Numbered from the stretch's first letter, positions 30,995-46,000 are shown. The stretch is 64,000 bases of DNA from Phallusia mammillata (GCA_003260075.1 QLIY01000044.1:242705-306704), one strand, 5' to 3'. Numbers and translations are program-made. Notes: generated from the letters alone by a model not told the origin.

Positions 30995-31159
30995 ATGAAA
31001 AAAGATAAGTTAAGTAAGCTGCAAGAGCAAGTAAGAATCGGTGGAAAGGGATCGGCAAGACGGAAGAGGAAGGTTATCCACAGGACCACCACAACGGATG
31101 ATAAAAAACTACAATCTGCATTATATTTTCAACTCATCCGATATAGTTGTGGCCTTTAA
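30995..31159 (+). pseudogene. BTF3: BTF3 (NAC subunit beta) N-terminal fragment
   Basis: BTF3 is the beta subunit of the nascent-polypeptide-associated complex, which shields new chains at the ribosome exit. From the ATG at 30995 the first 42 codons match its start: [18 protein letters not shown], then the basic ribosome-binding stretch [18 protein letters not shown] and LQSA (to 31120). The match then stops abruptly with no GT donor at that point, and the frame ends at TAA near 31159. The rest of the NAC domain is not found up to 34 kb. It is either a truncated copy or a first exon cut by assembly damage (a 93-bp G run lies 120 bp downstream). A normal retrocopy would lose its 5' end, not its 3' end. 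Confidence 0.7.
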
Positions 31160-31276
31160 CTTTACAAACAAAACAAGATTCTCAGATGTTGATTGGTTTG
31201 CGTAGGTTCTTTATCACAGGTGTTGTCCGTCGGAAAGCTTATGATGGTCCAAACCGTGGCACGCGGGCCTTATGCG

Positions 31277-31279
<3 letters not shown>

Positions 31280-31372
<93 letters not shown>
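31280..31372. repeat. Poly-G tract, 93 bp (probable gap)
   Basis: Uninterrupted G run; false poly-Gly and poly-Pro frames cross it. Confidence 0.7.
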
Positions 31373-31373
<1 letters not shown>

Positions 31374-31863
31374 TCATCTAATGGTAAATATAGAGTGGTC
31401 ATAGCCCTATATAAGTCGTACATTGTTAAAGTATAGGTCAATAAATGCAGGATAAGGACGTAAGCGCGTTTATTTTGTATTGCAAACACCAACGTTTAGA
31501 AACTGAAATATGATTGTTGGCAACTAAGTGTTACATGCAGGGTTGAGTTGCAAATTCAAAATGGTATAAAGTCAGTTGCTGACCGCCAGTGATACTACAA
31601 CCGCCTTTCCAAGCACCCCCATTAAAAATACTTTTTTTATTCACATATGAAATGCCATTGACAAAAAATGCATGTCTTCGGGCCAAAGTATAGGCTTGTC
31701 ACAAGTAAAGGGTAACACTTTTATTGAATCTAGAAGGACACTGAAACTGGGACTGCAAAGTGAAAAAATCCAACTCTAAATGCTTGTGTCACCCTGGTCA
31801 ACTTAGTTTGATTCACCCTTTTACCCTGAAATAGTTGTTTTTATGTTTACTTAAATAGTAGTT

Positions 31864-32120
31864 ATGGTTCCCCTTTCTTGAAGGGGACACATTTTGATTT
31901 TACTCAATTTGTTTCTAAAGTTTTTCCAAATTGTTTTGCCATGAAGTGTTGGATTTAAATGAAACTTACAAAGATGATAGATATAGTTGATAGATGTACA
32001 CTTCACTCTTTGTCTTGTTTTGATAACCCGCTAGCCCCCTAAAATGGGTGAATTTTTAAACACTGTCAGAATTGGCTGACAATTTTGCAGTATATACCAT
32101 TTATAGTTGTCATTTGTTGT
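31864..32120 (+). mobile_element. 5' part of a GGGTCCCC-family element
   Basis: Starts ATGGTTCCCC with the hairpin and continues into the 'agatggtagatatag' and 'ctagccccctaaaatggg' core. Confidence 0.5.
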
Positions 32121-32589
32121 GTTCAACCCTGTAGCCCCAACCATAGGGGTCGATTTAGGGGTGATGGGGGTGATATGTCTCCCCTCCCCAAAAGACAGGG
32201 GTGACAACGTATGTATTGTCTCCCTTGTTTTTTGTTCAAAATAAAATATTGCCGAACAAAAAAACATGTAAATGACTACCAGTAAGCAAATTTGAACCAT
32301 ATGTTTGCAATATTTAAGTTGACAATCAATAATAAATGCGATTGTCTTGTGGCTTTTTGCACAAAGCAATGATTGTTGCTGTGACAATCGGCATTGTTAT
32401 GTGATTGTTAATTGCGTTAAATCAAAAACTGGCATCAAATATATTTAATGCTCTGTGCATTTACATTGTCCTTCCAGCAAGCTAAGCATTCCTTCAGCAC
32501 ATTATGTCGTCTTAAAACATATTTACGCAACGTCACAAGCACAGTTAAACCACTGGTGTTGCTTTCTGTACATCGTGAATTGGCTAGCA

Positions 32590-32672
32590 CAGGGGTGGGC
32601 AACCTGCAGCCAGCGGGCCACATGCAGCCCGTTGAGTAAAGTTGTGCGGCCGCAGAGACACTTGGATTTCAA

Positions 32673-32752
<80 letters not shown>
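32590..32752. mobile_element. hAT left end cut by an 80-bp poly-G gap
   Basis: CAGGGGTGGGCAACC at 32590, preceded by GGCTAGCA (a TA-centred candidate duplication). It continues with 'gcagccagcgggccacatgcagcccg' and is cut by the G run 32673-32752. No right end is seen. Confidence 0.65.
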
Positions 32753-32753
<1 letters not shown>

Positions 32754-34001
32754 GTCGAATTATTACATTTTTTTGCAAAGAAGAGTTTTAATGCGTTCTG
32801 TCCTACGCACTGAATCAGCTATGCAACAGAGAGCAGTTTTTGACAGAAACATTTTCCTGATGTCTAGGTTCTATTATAAAAAACGAGTACAACCAAAACA
32901 GTTTTTTTTTATGCAGGAAACACATTAAAACGCGTGCACTACAACAACATGGATTGGTTAAAAAACGTAATGCCACAAAACATATGCCAACAGTTTGCAT
33001 TATACAACAGCTACATTTAAAGCATTTACACACAAGGATCTCATTTCGTCAACATGTTTAGTAGGGAACGGCTGAAGTAATGGTATGGGGGTAATGAACT
33101 GCCTTATGACAGCAGATGCATGAATAGTTGTTGCTCAAAACACCTGGGGTCAAAATTTTAAACATTGACTGATTTCAACAAAATATTACAGGACTGTTGA
33201 TGGGGTCATTTTGGTTGCATATTGAACTAGTTATTGGTGTCAATTGTTGTGTTCAATCCTCTAGCCCAGAGGTTCCCAACCTGTGGTAAGTGTACCACTA
33301 GTGGTACGCGAAGGTTTTTCAGGTGGTACGCGAGTAGCTTCTATTTTTTTCACAAAAAACGGAATTCACAACTTTATATGTTGTTTATCTGGTTTTCTAT
33401 CGACCAATTGGTGGACAGTAAACTAAAACCTCATTAAATTTAGTAGTGGTGCTTTAGTGTTATTTCGAAATGAAATAAAAAGTACTGGTCTTATTTCATT
33501 TCCAATGTTCACAATAGAATTGGTCTTGCACACTTACTTAGAGGTTATGCACATGTGCATGTGGAACATAGTGGTCCTGCGAGATATCTCCATTAACTGT
33601 CATATTCTGCAAACTGGCTCACAGGTCCCTGGCCGTGATTGGAGTTAATCACTGGTCATGCTTGTGGCAGCTCAATTCACAAAGTGTAGTTAAAAAGATC
33701 TCTGTTTCATGAATGGTAGTGTTATTTGCAAGTTCATTGAGTGATTAGTAAGCTTGTTTTGTGCCACAGTTTCTGGTGTGCGTATTTCAAAAAATTAAGT
33801 TGACATGTGTATTTTAAGTTTTGCACAAGGCTATAAGAAACTCTTTAAATGTTACTTTGGTTATGTATATTTTACACAAAATGTTATAATGTAAACTTGT
33901 TAAAAAGCTTTTTGTAAGTTTATGTTTTTTATGGTGTGCATTTTTATGTGCAGCTTTAATAATCAGTTACATACAGTGGGGTAGATGTTAAGTGGTGTAG
34001 C
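32753..34001. other. ARIH1 upstream region with a hAT left end
   Basis: No coding exon is seen. A hAT-like left end CAGAGGTTCCCAACC lies at 33267 after CTCTAGCC, followed by the inverted 'gtaccactagtggtac'. Its right end is not found. The ARIH1 promoter and 5' UTR must lie near the right side. Confidence 0.5.
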
Positions 34002-37000
34002 ATGGATTCTGATGACTGCTACTATGAAGGAGATGAAGATGAATCTGAAGAAACACCTAATGACAGTGATTGTATTGAAGTGGATGAAGGTTTTCTTGGG
34101 GATCCAGTTGCTGATAGAGAAAACACAATTGAAGCATCAAAGGAGGAAGAGGACATTTTTCCATACCAATGTTTATCACTTGAAGATGTAGTAAAGTTAA
34201 TGACTGATATGCTTAATGAAGTTCAAGACATCATAAATGTATGTAAAATTGTTTAAAACTTGGGATTGCTAAAAATGATTCTTGGTTGCATGTTGCAGAT
34301 CCCATCAACTACTTTGCGTATACTTCTAGCCCATTTTAATTGGGACAAAGAACTACTTCTAGAGCGATACTATGAATATGAAGGAAATCAGGAAAGAATA
34401 TTTGCTGATGCACATGTGATTAGTCCATTTAGATCTGCTGAACATTGCAAACAACAGGTAAGTAATCAATCTGTGACAGTTATTTCAAACGTATGATGTG
34501 AATACAATTAATGATGAACCAAAGGTTTAGTTGCTGAACATTTTGTGCTGAACCAGGAGTTTTAATAACATTTGATCTCAATAGATTTTTCTAAGTAAAT
34601 GGTAGTGAGTATTTGCTAATGTATTTGCTAGTGTCTGTAAAACAAATTAAAATTGAAACCTCTGGACAATTGGTTTTTGAAAACCTAAAATGAAAGGACA
34701 TTGTAGGTTAAATTTAAATTTCCCTCGACAACAGTGCTTTATGTTTACCTCAACATTTATTTAAAGGCCATTTGCAAACTTGCCAAACTTTACTGTACAA
34801 CTCCTTCAATGACCTATATGAGTAAATTTGATGAATAGTTTGCATTTTTTGGCTGCTGGCTGCTTCTTTTTTCTAACTTGCTGATCAAGTGTGTGAGTTA
34901 TATCACAGTGCCAAATTTATATTTGTCAGTGGTTTATGGCAACAATGTTCTGGTAGCAGTTTAACTATGTTCAGCAAATCAAATAATGTTGTATATTATT
35001 AGCGTTCATAGGACATGTAGTTATGGGTCCCTTTCCCTGAAGAGGACGCATCTTGATTTCAGTCTGTTTTTTTTCTTTTTTATCCGCTGAAGTTTGTCTA
35101 TGCGCTTTTGCCCTGAAATCTTTGGTGGATTCGGTTGAAATTTTCACAGATGGTAGATATAGTTAGGTAGATGTGCCATTAGTTTTGTTTGACTTAATAG
35201 CCCCAGTATTTACCCCGCTAGTCCCCTAAAATGGGTAAAATTTTAAACAATGTCAGAATTGGATCAAATTTGGACAGTTTGATCATTTTGCCATAATTAG
35301 CAGTCTATAGTTGTGTTTCACCCTGTAGCTCCAATATTTACCCCACTAGCACCCTAAAATGGTTGAATTTTGTAAATAATGTCTGAATTGTATGAAATTT
35401 GGACAGTTTGTTCATTTTGCCATAATTAGCTGTCTATAGTTGTGTTTCACCCTGTAGCCCAAATACTACCCCACTAGCCCCCTAAAATGGTTGAATTGTT
35501 TTTTATACAATGTCCGAATTGGATGAAATTTGGACTGTTTGTTCATTTTGCCATTTATAGGTGTTGATTATTGAGTTTCACCATGTTGCCCCACTAACCC
35601 CTAAAATTGGTAAATTTTGCAAACAATTGACGAATTGAATGCAACTTGTGTATTTTGTGCCTCATACAGCATAATTATTTCTGCCGACTTTTTTGGCCCT
35701 GTTTAAACTCATAGCGCCAAAATTTATCATAGTTATTTTATGAAATGCATTATTTACAACTTTACATGTGTGGGGGACCCATGAGTTTCTGCTTGCAGAA
35801 ACAAGGGGGGGGGGAAAATGCAGTGGCTGATTTGGGACCCATTACGAAATAAGTGAAGGATACATATATATTTGTTAGGAAGTAGGTCACAGTGTATGTG
35901 CAATGGCAATATGTGCTAAGCCACCCTCATAGTTTCAGTACGACTTTTGTCAGTTTCGAGCAGAGGGCACAAACTTTTTTACAGTGGGCCAGATCAGTGT
36001 AATATTGACACGCTAGGGCCGCATAGTTACAAGTGCTTGCACTGCCTGTTCCAAAGTGGGCCCGCAAGTTGATTTTAGTTGAACCGCCAAGAAATGGTCC
36101 TTCTAAACTTAAAACATTTTGGAATATTTTTTTTTGAAAAAAGTGTGTTGTTTGACTTGTTGAACTCAACTTAGAAGGCAAAAAAATCGTAAAGCTGTGT
36201 ATATGCTTTTGTGTAATTTTAGACAAGTTGCAGCTCGATTTCCTGTGAAATATGTTGCAGCTCACATTCTGCCAGTGTAAGTATTGCTTAATGTGTATGG
36301 TAAAAATGTTATACTACATAATTTTGAAATGTTTATTTTAATTAAAGTCACGCTTTTTGTTGGACAGTTTATGACTGGCTTAGATTGTGGGCATATATTT
36401 TGCAAAGATTGTTGGGCTACATATCTGGCAGTAAAGATTTTAGATGAAGGAATGTCACAGGTAACCACTTGTATTATGGTATTGTGTTTTAAGCAAATAT
36501 TCTATTACAGATGTTCAAACATAACTTGCATTTGTGAGAAATGTAATACAAATTATTGCATTGGATATGTACCATTTAAAAAAGCTTTTGCATTTATGTG
36601 CATGAGTAACAACATGGCAAAAAAACACCTCTCTTGTTTGATTGGTTTTAAATCATGGGTTTGCCAAAAATAAGTATTTAAGTATATTCAGGATTTAACA
36701 CTCTGACTTGGTGTAAAATGGCATCACTAAAGTTGAGTTTACACACAAAGATACTGGCTTTTATATTTTGTTGAAAAAATATAGGAGATGTTAAAAATAT
36801 ATATGGTTAGTCACATTGTTTTGCATGGTATAATTATTCAGTTTTTAATTAAAGAAACTATTCTTGGTGTACTAATGAAAACATATATTATATATTTATG
36901 TACTAGATGATTTCCTGTCCAGCTTTTGACTGCAGAATTATAGTTGATGACTCGTTAGTTATGTAAGTATTTATGGATCCCTTTGTGGATGGGGACATAT

Positions 37001-40000
37001 CTTGTTTTTGTCTATTTTTTATGTGTAATGCTGGTTTGTTCCAAATGTTTGATCAAGAAAGAGTGTTTTAAACTTTTTTTCACACATGTTAGAGGGTTAC
37101 GCTGAACAACAACGCACCAGAGGTCAATCAACATAATAGAGTTAAACCAAATACAATTAATGTACCCTATACAAAACCATTTTTGACTACTTTGAATGAC
37201 TTAGTAAGTTATGGGTCCCCTTCCCTGAAGGGGACACATATTGTTTTTGTCTATATTTTTCTTTTCTTTTTTTTCCGTCTAATGCGGATTTGTTCCCACG
37301 TTTTGGTCAAGAAAGAATGGTTCAAACTTTTTCAAATTTACACACATTATAGATATTGGTCTAAAGATGGTCCATGTGAATTTTTACCCCGTTTGATCCC
37401 TCGGTTCACCCACAGCCCCCCAAAACGTTAAAACGGCTATACTTGCTAAAGTACTTCATTTAGGAGTTATATGCTTTGTTGTTTGGTGCAATATAAGGTA
37501 TTTCAAAGAATTTTGTACCTTAAAAAAAGATTTACCCATTTTCACCCCTTAAACCCCAAAATATTCGTTTCTGTCTAACGCTGGTTTGTTAAATGCGTTT
37601 GGTCAAAAAAGAGTGCTTTAAATGTATTCAAATTTGCACAGATGTTAGTTATTGTTCCGAATTTGATCCTCCTGAAGTTTGACCCCAAATGACCCAGCGG
37701 TTCACCCACAGGCCCCCAAAACGAGAAAAATTAAAAACGGCTGTACTGACCCAAGTACATAATCTGAGGGTTTCATGCTTTGTTGGTTGGTGCAATGTAA
37801 GCTATTCTGAAGAATTTTGTAACTTTTTATTGGATTCACTGATTTTTACCCCTTAAACCCCCAAATAATAAGTTTTAGGCCAGAAATACAAGCCCTAGTG
37901 TGCTGAAATGTTAAACAATTGTTTGCAGTAGGTTATTCGTTCAGTACTTAAAATTTTGCCTTAATCGGCCAAATAGTTACTTTTACAGCCCATAATATGT
38001 GTACACTGTCAGTCAGATAGAAGTCTCAACTCTCAAGGGAGTAATTCACTTGTTTACGATTAAGGCGGGTGAATGCAGCGGGAGTGCTCAGCTTGACGTC
38101 CGGCCGGACGTTTTACGAGACAGTCGTGTTGGTGATTAGAAATCAGCTGTTTTTGCGCAGCTATGCTATGTCGTTTTATTAAGTTATCAAGCACATTTTC
38201 AGTTTTGGAAAATTGTGTTTAAAAACTGACCTTGAACGACAATATCAAGGTCAAAGCATGAGATTAAATTGAAAGTATTTTTCCTGTTCTTATTTATTGT
38301 TTTTTGTAATTATATGACAATAATGATGCAAAAAGAATACGGACAAAACTTTTAAAGTTGGGTTAAGGCTAAAGTTGGTTAAGTTTTTCCTTAAGAATCT
38401 AAAAATAACCAGGATGTTTGTTTACCATAAATTCGCACAAACGCGCATGTGGGGACCCATTCGTTTTTGCTTGCAAAAACAATCATATGTGTAGATCAAA
38501 TGATGTGTATAGTAAATTGGTAAATATCTAACAATGATTGTGCCCTATTTTTACTGTTACCAAATCGCATATGCATATCTGTGGGGACCCATTAGATTAT
38601 GCTTGCAGAAACAATTATTTTGTAAAGTGCCAGGAAAAAGATAGGGACCCAATGAAATGTAGGTGCCAAATATATATCCATTATAAATATAGTAAATGGT
38701 ATATGTGATACATCGTTAAATATGATGTAGTATGTATAAACTGGCAATATATAGGAAAACCACTATTCTAGTTTTATGTTCAGTATTATTACTGAAATGC
38801 ATGGTTAATCAGTGATCGTCGACATCTGTCAAAGGAAAACAACCTGTGAAAAATGGCATCTTAATAGGTATGGGTCTTTAGGGATGGGGACAGTTTGATT
38901 TCACTTGATTTGTTTATTTTTTTCTTCCCTGAATTTTGTTCGGCCTTTCCTGCCATGAAATGTCTGATGGAATGGACGGAACTTTTACAGATGGTAGATG
39001 TGGCAATGTAGATGTGAAGTTGTTCTGTTTGACTTGGTACCTCAATATTTACCCAACTAGCCCCTAAAATCTGTGATTTTTTTAAACAATGTCCATATTG
39101 AATGAAATGTGCATAGCTTGGATTTTACTATAAGTGAGGTGTCGATTGTTGTTACTCTATATCAGTGGTCTTCAACCTGTTAGTCTCGACCCCAAGTGGG
39201 GTTGCTATGAAACAGGGGTCTCAAACATGCCGCCCGCCATGGGTTTTTGAGCTCCCCCCCCCCGTGAGGTGTCGATTGTTGTTACTCTATATCAGTGGTC
39301 TTCAACCTGTTGGTCTCGACCCCAAGTGGGGTTGCTATGAAACAGGGGTCTCAAACATGCGGCCCGCCATGGGTTTTTGAGCGACCCGCGAAGGAACTTT
39401 TGAAAGTTATGTGTTTTACTCGGAATACCCTGTAAAACCAGTGAGTTTACGTGATATAATCAATCTCTGATAGTGGTTTTTGCAACGTTTAAATGGCATG
39501 ATCGAAATAGACCATCTTTGCAATTGCGATTGTTGCGTCATTTTTTTCATTGTTGTGTCATTGTATGTTTCCACACAAAGCAGAATTGGCTCTTTCACTT
39601 TGCTACACTGTATATTTATTTGTTATTTATTACAATATTGTTTTTTAATGATGATAATGGGATTAATGAACATTTCGCTTTTTAATCACGCAATATGTTT
39701 GTTGTAAAAAAACATGTTACACACTGTAACAAATGTTTGGATAGTGCGGCCCTCGAATTACTTAAAACTTTGTTTTTGGCCCTCAAAGCAGTTTGAGTTT
39801 GAGACCCCTGCTATAAAATCTATTTATTGGCGTTTAAATTTATTACAAAAAAATGATACGTTTTTGTTCTAGTCCGCAACCTTTGCTCATCTTTTGCAGA
39901 CAGCTTGATACCTCGCGTCACAATCTACTCATTGTGATGCAATAATCTATATTAAACAAAAGTTGTCCAACCCTTTGTTACATGATAGAACCCCAAGAAT

Positions 40001-43000
40001 GACGTATTGTGTCCAAAACAATATGGGGAAAATACATGAATTTACTAATTTAAATAAGTTTACTGCAAACTGATGAGCTTTACCATAATTTAGATTGAAT
40101 GTTAATATTTAAAGTCTACTGTACTGAAAAATTAAGTGGACATATTTACATGAAAATAGTTTTAGTTTCGGCACTACTTGAAATATGTTTCTCTCCATCA
40201 GAAAAAAGGGGATCACGTGTAAATGCTGATTTAATTTTTTTTAAAATTGGGGTTGCTTTTAAAAAAGGTTGAAGACCACTGCCCTATATTCTCACTATGT
40301 GTGGGAACCCATGAGTTTCTACCTGCAGTAACAAACTAAGGATATAAAAAAACAATGCTAATAGGGAACCCAATATAAAGTTAGCATAGGGAATATATTA
40401 CCATTTCAAAATAGGTTACAGAGTATGTGCAGTGGCAAAATGTGCCAAGTCATCCTTCTAGTTAAGATTTAAAACTTTTGTTTTGTTTATAGGCAACTTA
40501 TTGTTGACAAACATATTTTACAAAAATATCAACATCTCATGACAAATAGCTTTGTTGAGGTAGGTTGTGAGGTGTGGAAGTATTTCTTATATGCCCCAAT
40601 TACCCTAAAAAAATTGTTTTGGGTTTGTCTAGTGTAATTCCCTTTTAAAGTGGTGCCCTGCCCCTGACTGCCATCATGTTATCAAGTTGGAGTATAAAGA
40701 AACCCAGCCTGTGAAATGTGATTGTGGCAGAGAATTTTGTGCAGAATGCAGCGAACCTTGGCATGATCCTGTCAAATGTATGGTATGTTGTTGTTATTAT
40801 GGGTCCCCTTCCCTGAAGGGGACACATATTGATTTTACTCAAAATGTTTTTGTTTTTTTTCTTTTGTTTTTCTTCTTTTTTCTTCTATCCAAAGTTTGTC
40901 CGACTCGTTTTTCCATCAAATCCTTGATGGATTTGGATGAAATTTACACAGATGGTAGATGTAGTTATGTAGATGTGCATCCCACTTTGTTTTTGTTGAT
41001 AACCCCAGTATTTACCCCGCTAGCCCCCTAAAATGTTTTTTTCCCCCGAAGTTTGTCTGACTCGTTTTGCCATCAAATGCTTGATGGATGTGGCTGAAAC
41101 TTATACAGATGGTAGATATAGTTATGTAGATGTGCATCCCACTTTGGTTTTCCGGATAACCCTAGTATTTACCCCGCTAGCCCCCTAAAAGGGGTGAGTT
41201 TGTAAACAATGTCAGAATTGGCTAAAATTTGGATAGCTTGTAAAGTATGCCAATTATCGTTATTGCGCCATTGCAGTTCGGGGGTTGTTAACAGCCCTTT
41301 GACGTCAGAAACATTAACGGTTGTTGCTCAAAACACCTCTAGTGGTTGAAATTTTAAACGTTGGCAGATTGGACTGAAATTTTGCAGTACTATTGATTGA
41401 GTCATTGTGGTTTCCTACTTTTAAATTTGTGTGTGTTGAACCTCAATTAGTTATCCTACTAGCCCCCTAAAATGAGTTTTAATTTAAATAGTTTTTATTC
41501 CATATAGCATATTTAGATATGCACAGTACCAATCACTGTGTTTGTCTTCACAATACCAAACTTACTCATTGTTATCTATTGGATTGCATTATTTTCAACT
41601 TTGCATGTGTGGGGACCCATGAGTTTTTGCCTGCAGAAACAACCAAGGTTATAAAAGACGATGGCTAATATGGGACCCAATACAAAATAAGCATAGGAAA
41701 TATATTTATGTTTTAAAATAGATCATAGTGTATGTGCAAGGGCAATATGTGCTAAGCCACCCTTCTAGTTCATTGTTTTCAAACCCTTTTAGAATGTTAT
41801 ATTTTCTATCCCTACCAGTTTTTATAAAACTGCTGTAAACACACACACACACACTCGCTAAAGCAGGGGTGTCCAAAGTGCGGCCCGCGGGCCGCATTTG
41901 GCCCGCGGCGGCATGTGCATTTGTTTTTTTTACAACGGCAAATGTAATGACACATGTTAGGCAAAATTTAGGTATCTGATTGAAGATAACCAACATAATA
42001 TGCTGAATATATTATATTCAGTATCATTGTAGCATAATAAATAAAACATGTAACATCAAATATTTTGTACAAAAATACCAATACAGTAGGTACAATACAT
42101 TCGAAACCAACTTTCTAGTTTTCCTGCAGTTTGCACTAAACAAAAAATAACTAATGTTTTTAGCATTTAAAAAAATGGCTAAAAAAATGTGATGACGACA
42201 GCGAAACATCAAATTGGATATCTGCAAACACCAAAGAATGCCCAAAGTGCTTAGCAACCATTGAAAAAGTGGGAGGTTGCAACCATATGGTGTGCCGAAA
42301 TCAATCATGCAAGGTATTTGCTTTGGGAAATGCCTTAAAAGAAAAATTGTGTTTAGACTGTTGGTATTACACATTTAATACCACTATTTTACAAAAAATA
42401 TTGTAATATGGAGTAAAGCAGGGGTGCAAAAATGCGGTCGCACGGTCGCGCCGCGCGACCAATAAACTTGCGTGCGCGACCGCAGTTTGTAGTCAGAATT
42501 AAAGGTGGTCTATATTTTTTTAATTAATTCTCAGAATAAAATCTTCGCATGATGCGTCCTATAACGTAAATCAATACATGTTGTTGTATTTAGGGTTAGC
42601 CCGTTAATACAGTATTACCTGATGCTATTTGTGGCATCGCTACTCATCCGATACTTAGGCGGCATCGGAACAAATACCGATACATTTATAAACGAGTAAA
42701 ACGTGCTTTAGTCTGCTATTTGTGCAACGAAGTTTGCAAACAGTCACTTCACAGGGACTTTTGACTCAGTTGCCATTGTAACGCAAAACTCTTTTGACGA
42801 CATTATAATACTTGTGACGTCACACACACGCTGTTTGTATCTGAGAACATGTAAAACGAGCCGAAAGACTGATTTGCCGAATCAGCAAACTGTATATGGA
42901 AGTATATGTGTTGGCGGTAACGCGCTGATTTAAACTTAATTTTATGCTATAAAACTGGTATAAATAGTTTATTCAGGGCTACTAGGGTTATCTCGGTAGC

Positions 43001-46000
43001 AATAAGTGACAGACTTTTTTGTACGCTATTGTGTGCAAACAATGCCAAATGTCAGGCAACAAACAACTTAACAATTTAGATAGTGGCGTCATTAACAATT
43101 GAAACAAATCATTAAGCTGTTCAGTTCAATCTAGATNAAATTTATTCAAATTTGGACAGATGTTAGTTATTGATCCAAATTTGATCCTCCTGGAGTTTGA
43201 CCCCAAATAACCCAGCAGTTCACCTACAGGCCCCCAAAATGTATTTTTTTAAAACGGCTGTACTGACTAAAGTGCATGAGCTAGGAGTTTCATGCTTTGT
43301 TGTTTGGTGCAACGAAGGTATTTTAAAGAATTTTGTACCTTAAAAAAGGATTTACCCATTTTCACCCCTAAACCCCAAATTATTTTTTTCTGTCTAACGC
43401 TGGTTTGTTAAACGCATTTGGCCATGAAAGAGTGCTTCAAATTTATTCAAATTTGGACAGATAAAAGGTATTGATTCAAGTTTGATCCTCCTGAGGTTGA
43501 CACCAAATGACCCAGCGGTTCACCCACATGCCCCAAAATGTATTTTTTTTAAATGTCTGTACTTACTAAAGTACATGAGTTAGGAGTTTTATGCTTTGTT
43601 GTTTGGTGCAATGTAAGGTATTTTAAAGAATTTTGTACTTTAAAAAAAGATCTACCCATTTTCACCCTTTAAACCCCAAAATATTTGTTTCTGTCTAATG
43701 CTGGTTTGTTAAACGCGTTTGGTCAAGAAAGAGTGCTTCAAATTTACACACATGTTAGCTTTTGATCCAAATTTGATCCTCCTGAATATTGACCCTGAAC
43801 GACCCAGTGGTTCACCCACAAGCCCCCAAAACGAAAATTATATAAAATGGCTGTAACGACTAAAGTACATAATCTCCCCCCCCCCGACATTTGGTGGCCG
43901 TTTGTAAAATAGGAACCTGCGATACGGCTATTACTGGCGAAATCGTCGTGCATTAGGTGGAAAAAGACACACACACAAAAACTTATGCGCTACTAAAATT
44001 TTTTGCGCGCTACCAGATTCCGAAAAAATTTTTGCACCCCTGGAGTAAAGTCATATTAAATAGCAAACACATTTTTTCTCACTGTTAGCAAAACTTGAGA
44101 TATTATATTTTTGTGAAATTTAAGGTGTTTTATCGGAGTTCGCAGAATGTATAAATTGTGTATTTTTTTAGCATGAGTTCTGCTGGGTGTGCTTGGGTCC
44201 TTGGGATCCACATGGTGCTTCCTGGTATAACTGTAACCGTTACAATGCTGTTGATGCCAGAAAGGCAAGAGATATACAAGAGGTGTGTACCATTAGGTTA
44301 GATATTTATTTTGTATTTAAACAACACACATCATTAATTATGGGTCCCCTTTTTCCTGGAAATGATCTCAAATCGAATCGTTTAGGTCAGGGGTGTCCAA
44401 AGTGCGGCCTGCGGGCCAAATGCGGCCCCCGGCGGCATTTTTCTTGGCCCGCGGCTGTTTTTCAAATGGTGTTGCGTAAGTTTCGATTACGCTTTTTAGT
44501 TTTGGCGACTTGCCACTTTACGTAAGGGCTTCCAATGGAACTTTATGTACCGGCAAAAAAGCAGTGCACCGGTAAACCGGTAAAATAGAAGGTGGTGACG
44601 CAACAAAATCCCACAGGTTCCTTAAATCCCGTAAATTTGTGTTCTAATTCTTAAAAAAACGTTGGCCCGCAGGCGTCTCGTCTGGTAAACGTTGGCCCCC
44701 ATTAAAAAAAGTTTGGACACCCCTGGTTTAGGTAGATATTTTTCCTGTCTATTGCGGGTTCATTCCGTATTTGGTCAAGAAAGAGTGCATCAAACTTATT
44801 CTAATTGACACACATGTTAGTTAGTTATTCAAAATTAATCTTTCGAAAGTTTTGCCTTGGATGACCCTGCTGTTCATCTACAGGCCTTCAAAAGGTAAAA
44901 TGTTTAAAACAGCTTTACTAACTAAAGTACATGTTCCAGTCCTTGACACACCAAGTAATTATGGGTCCCATTCCCTGAATGAAATTAGCTGTTTGTGCGC
45001 AGTAATGCTTATTTACCCCCCCCCCGAGTTTCATGCTTTGTTGGTTGATGCAGTGTAAGGTATTCTAAATAATTTTGTAACTTTTTATTGGATTCACCTA
45101 CTTTTCACCCCTTGAACCCCGAAATAATAAGTTTTAGTTTTAGGCCAGAAGTAGTATCAACTCTTAAGGCAGTAATTCACTGGTTTACGATTAAGACGGT
45201 TTAAACCATTGCGGGAGTGCTCAGCTTGACGTCCGGACAGACGTTTTATGAGACCGTCGTTTCGGTGATTAGAAATTAGCTGTTTGTGCGCAGTAATGCT
45301 ATCTCGTTTTATTAAGTTATCAGGTGCATTTTCAGTTTTAGAAAATTGTGTTTAAAGATTGAACTTGAACGACAATATCAACCCCCCCCCCAATAATGAT
45401 GCAAAAAGAATACGGACAAAACTTTTAAAGTTGGGATAATGCTTTGTGAAAGTTTTTCCTTAAGAATCTAAAAATAACCGCAACATTTGCTTTCCGTAAA
45501 TCCGCACAAACGCAAGTGTGGTGACCCATTCGTTTTTGCTTGCAAAAACAATCATATTTGTAGATCAAATAATGTATATAGTAAATTGGATATATAATAT
45601 ATTAAATATAAGTATATTATAAGTATAGGTATCCACCTTTCTAGTTAGTTGTGTTCATATTTAATAAATTTACTGACAAAATTAAAACTATTACATCACT
45701 TGTTTTTCAGTATTTTACAAAACTTTTAAATTTAATTGGATTCGCTCATTTCAACCCCAAACATTCGTGTTTAGGTTTACCAGTTTTTTAGGTCAGAAAC
45801 CCAATCCCTAATATGTAAGTTAGCTGTTCCTTGTGTGTTATTTAAAATTTTAGCCTGATGAGCCCAGTGGTTCCCTTTACGGTCCAAAATATTTGTCAAA
45901 GCTCTATTGTGCTCTTGCTAAACATTTAATTTCCATGAAAGTGATTGATTGGAATTTTTAGTGACATGTGTCACACAAGAGTCGTGGATAATACATACAT

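Noticed and set aside
31147..31492. Glycine-rich or proline-rich reading frames at 31.2-31.4 kb, 32.5-32.9 kb and 53.3-53.5 kb
   Set aside because: They have the same cause: G tracts read as codons.
35199..35620. Regular spacing of repeats that might suggest a CRISPR array
   Set aside because: These are contiguous 129-bp tandem units of a transposon core without unique spacers, in an animal genome.
36284..36673. 129-codon frame over ARIH1 exon 4 that continues into a Cys-rich stretch ([11 protein letters not shown])
   Set aside because: Only 36368-36460 matches ARIH1 and it ends at a good donor. The Cys-rich tail lies in the intron and does not fit RING1, whose next residues are coded at 36907.
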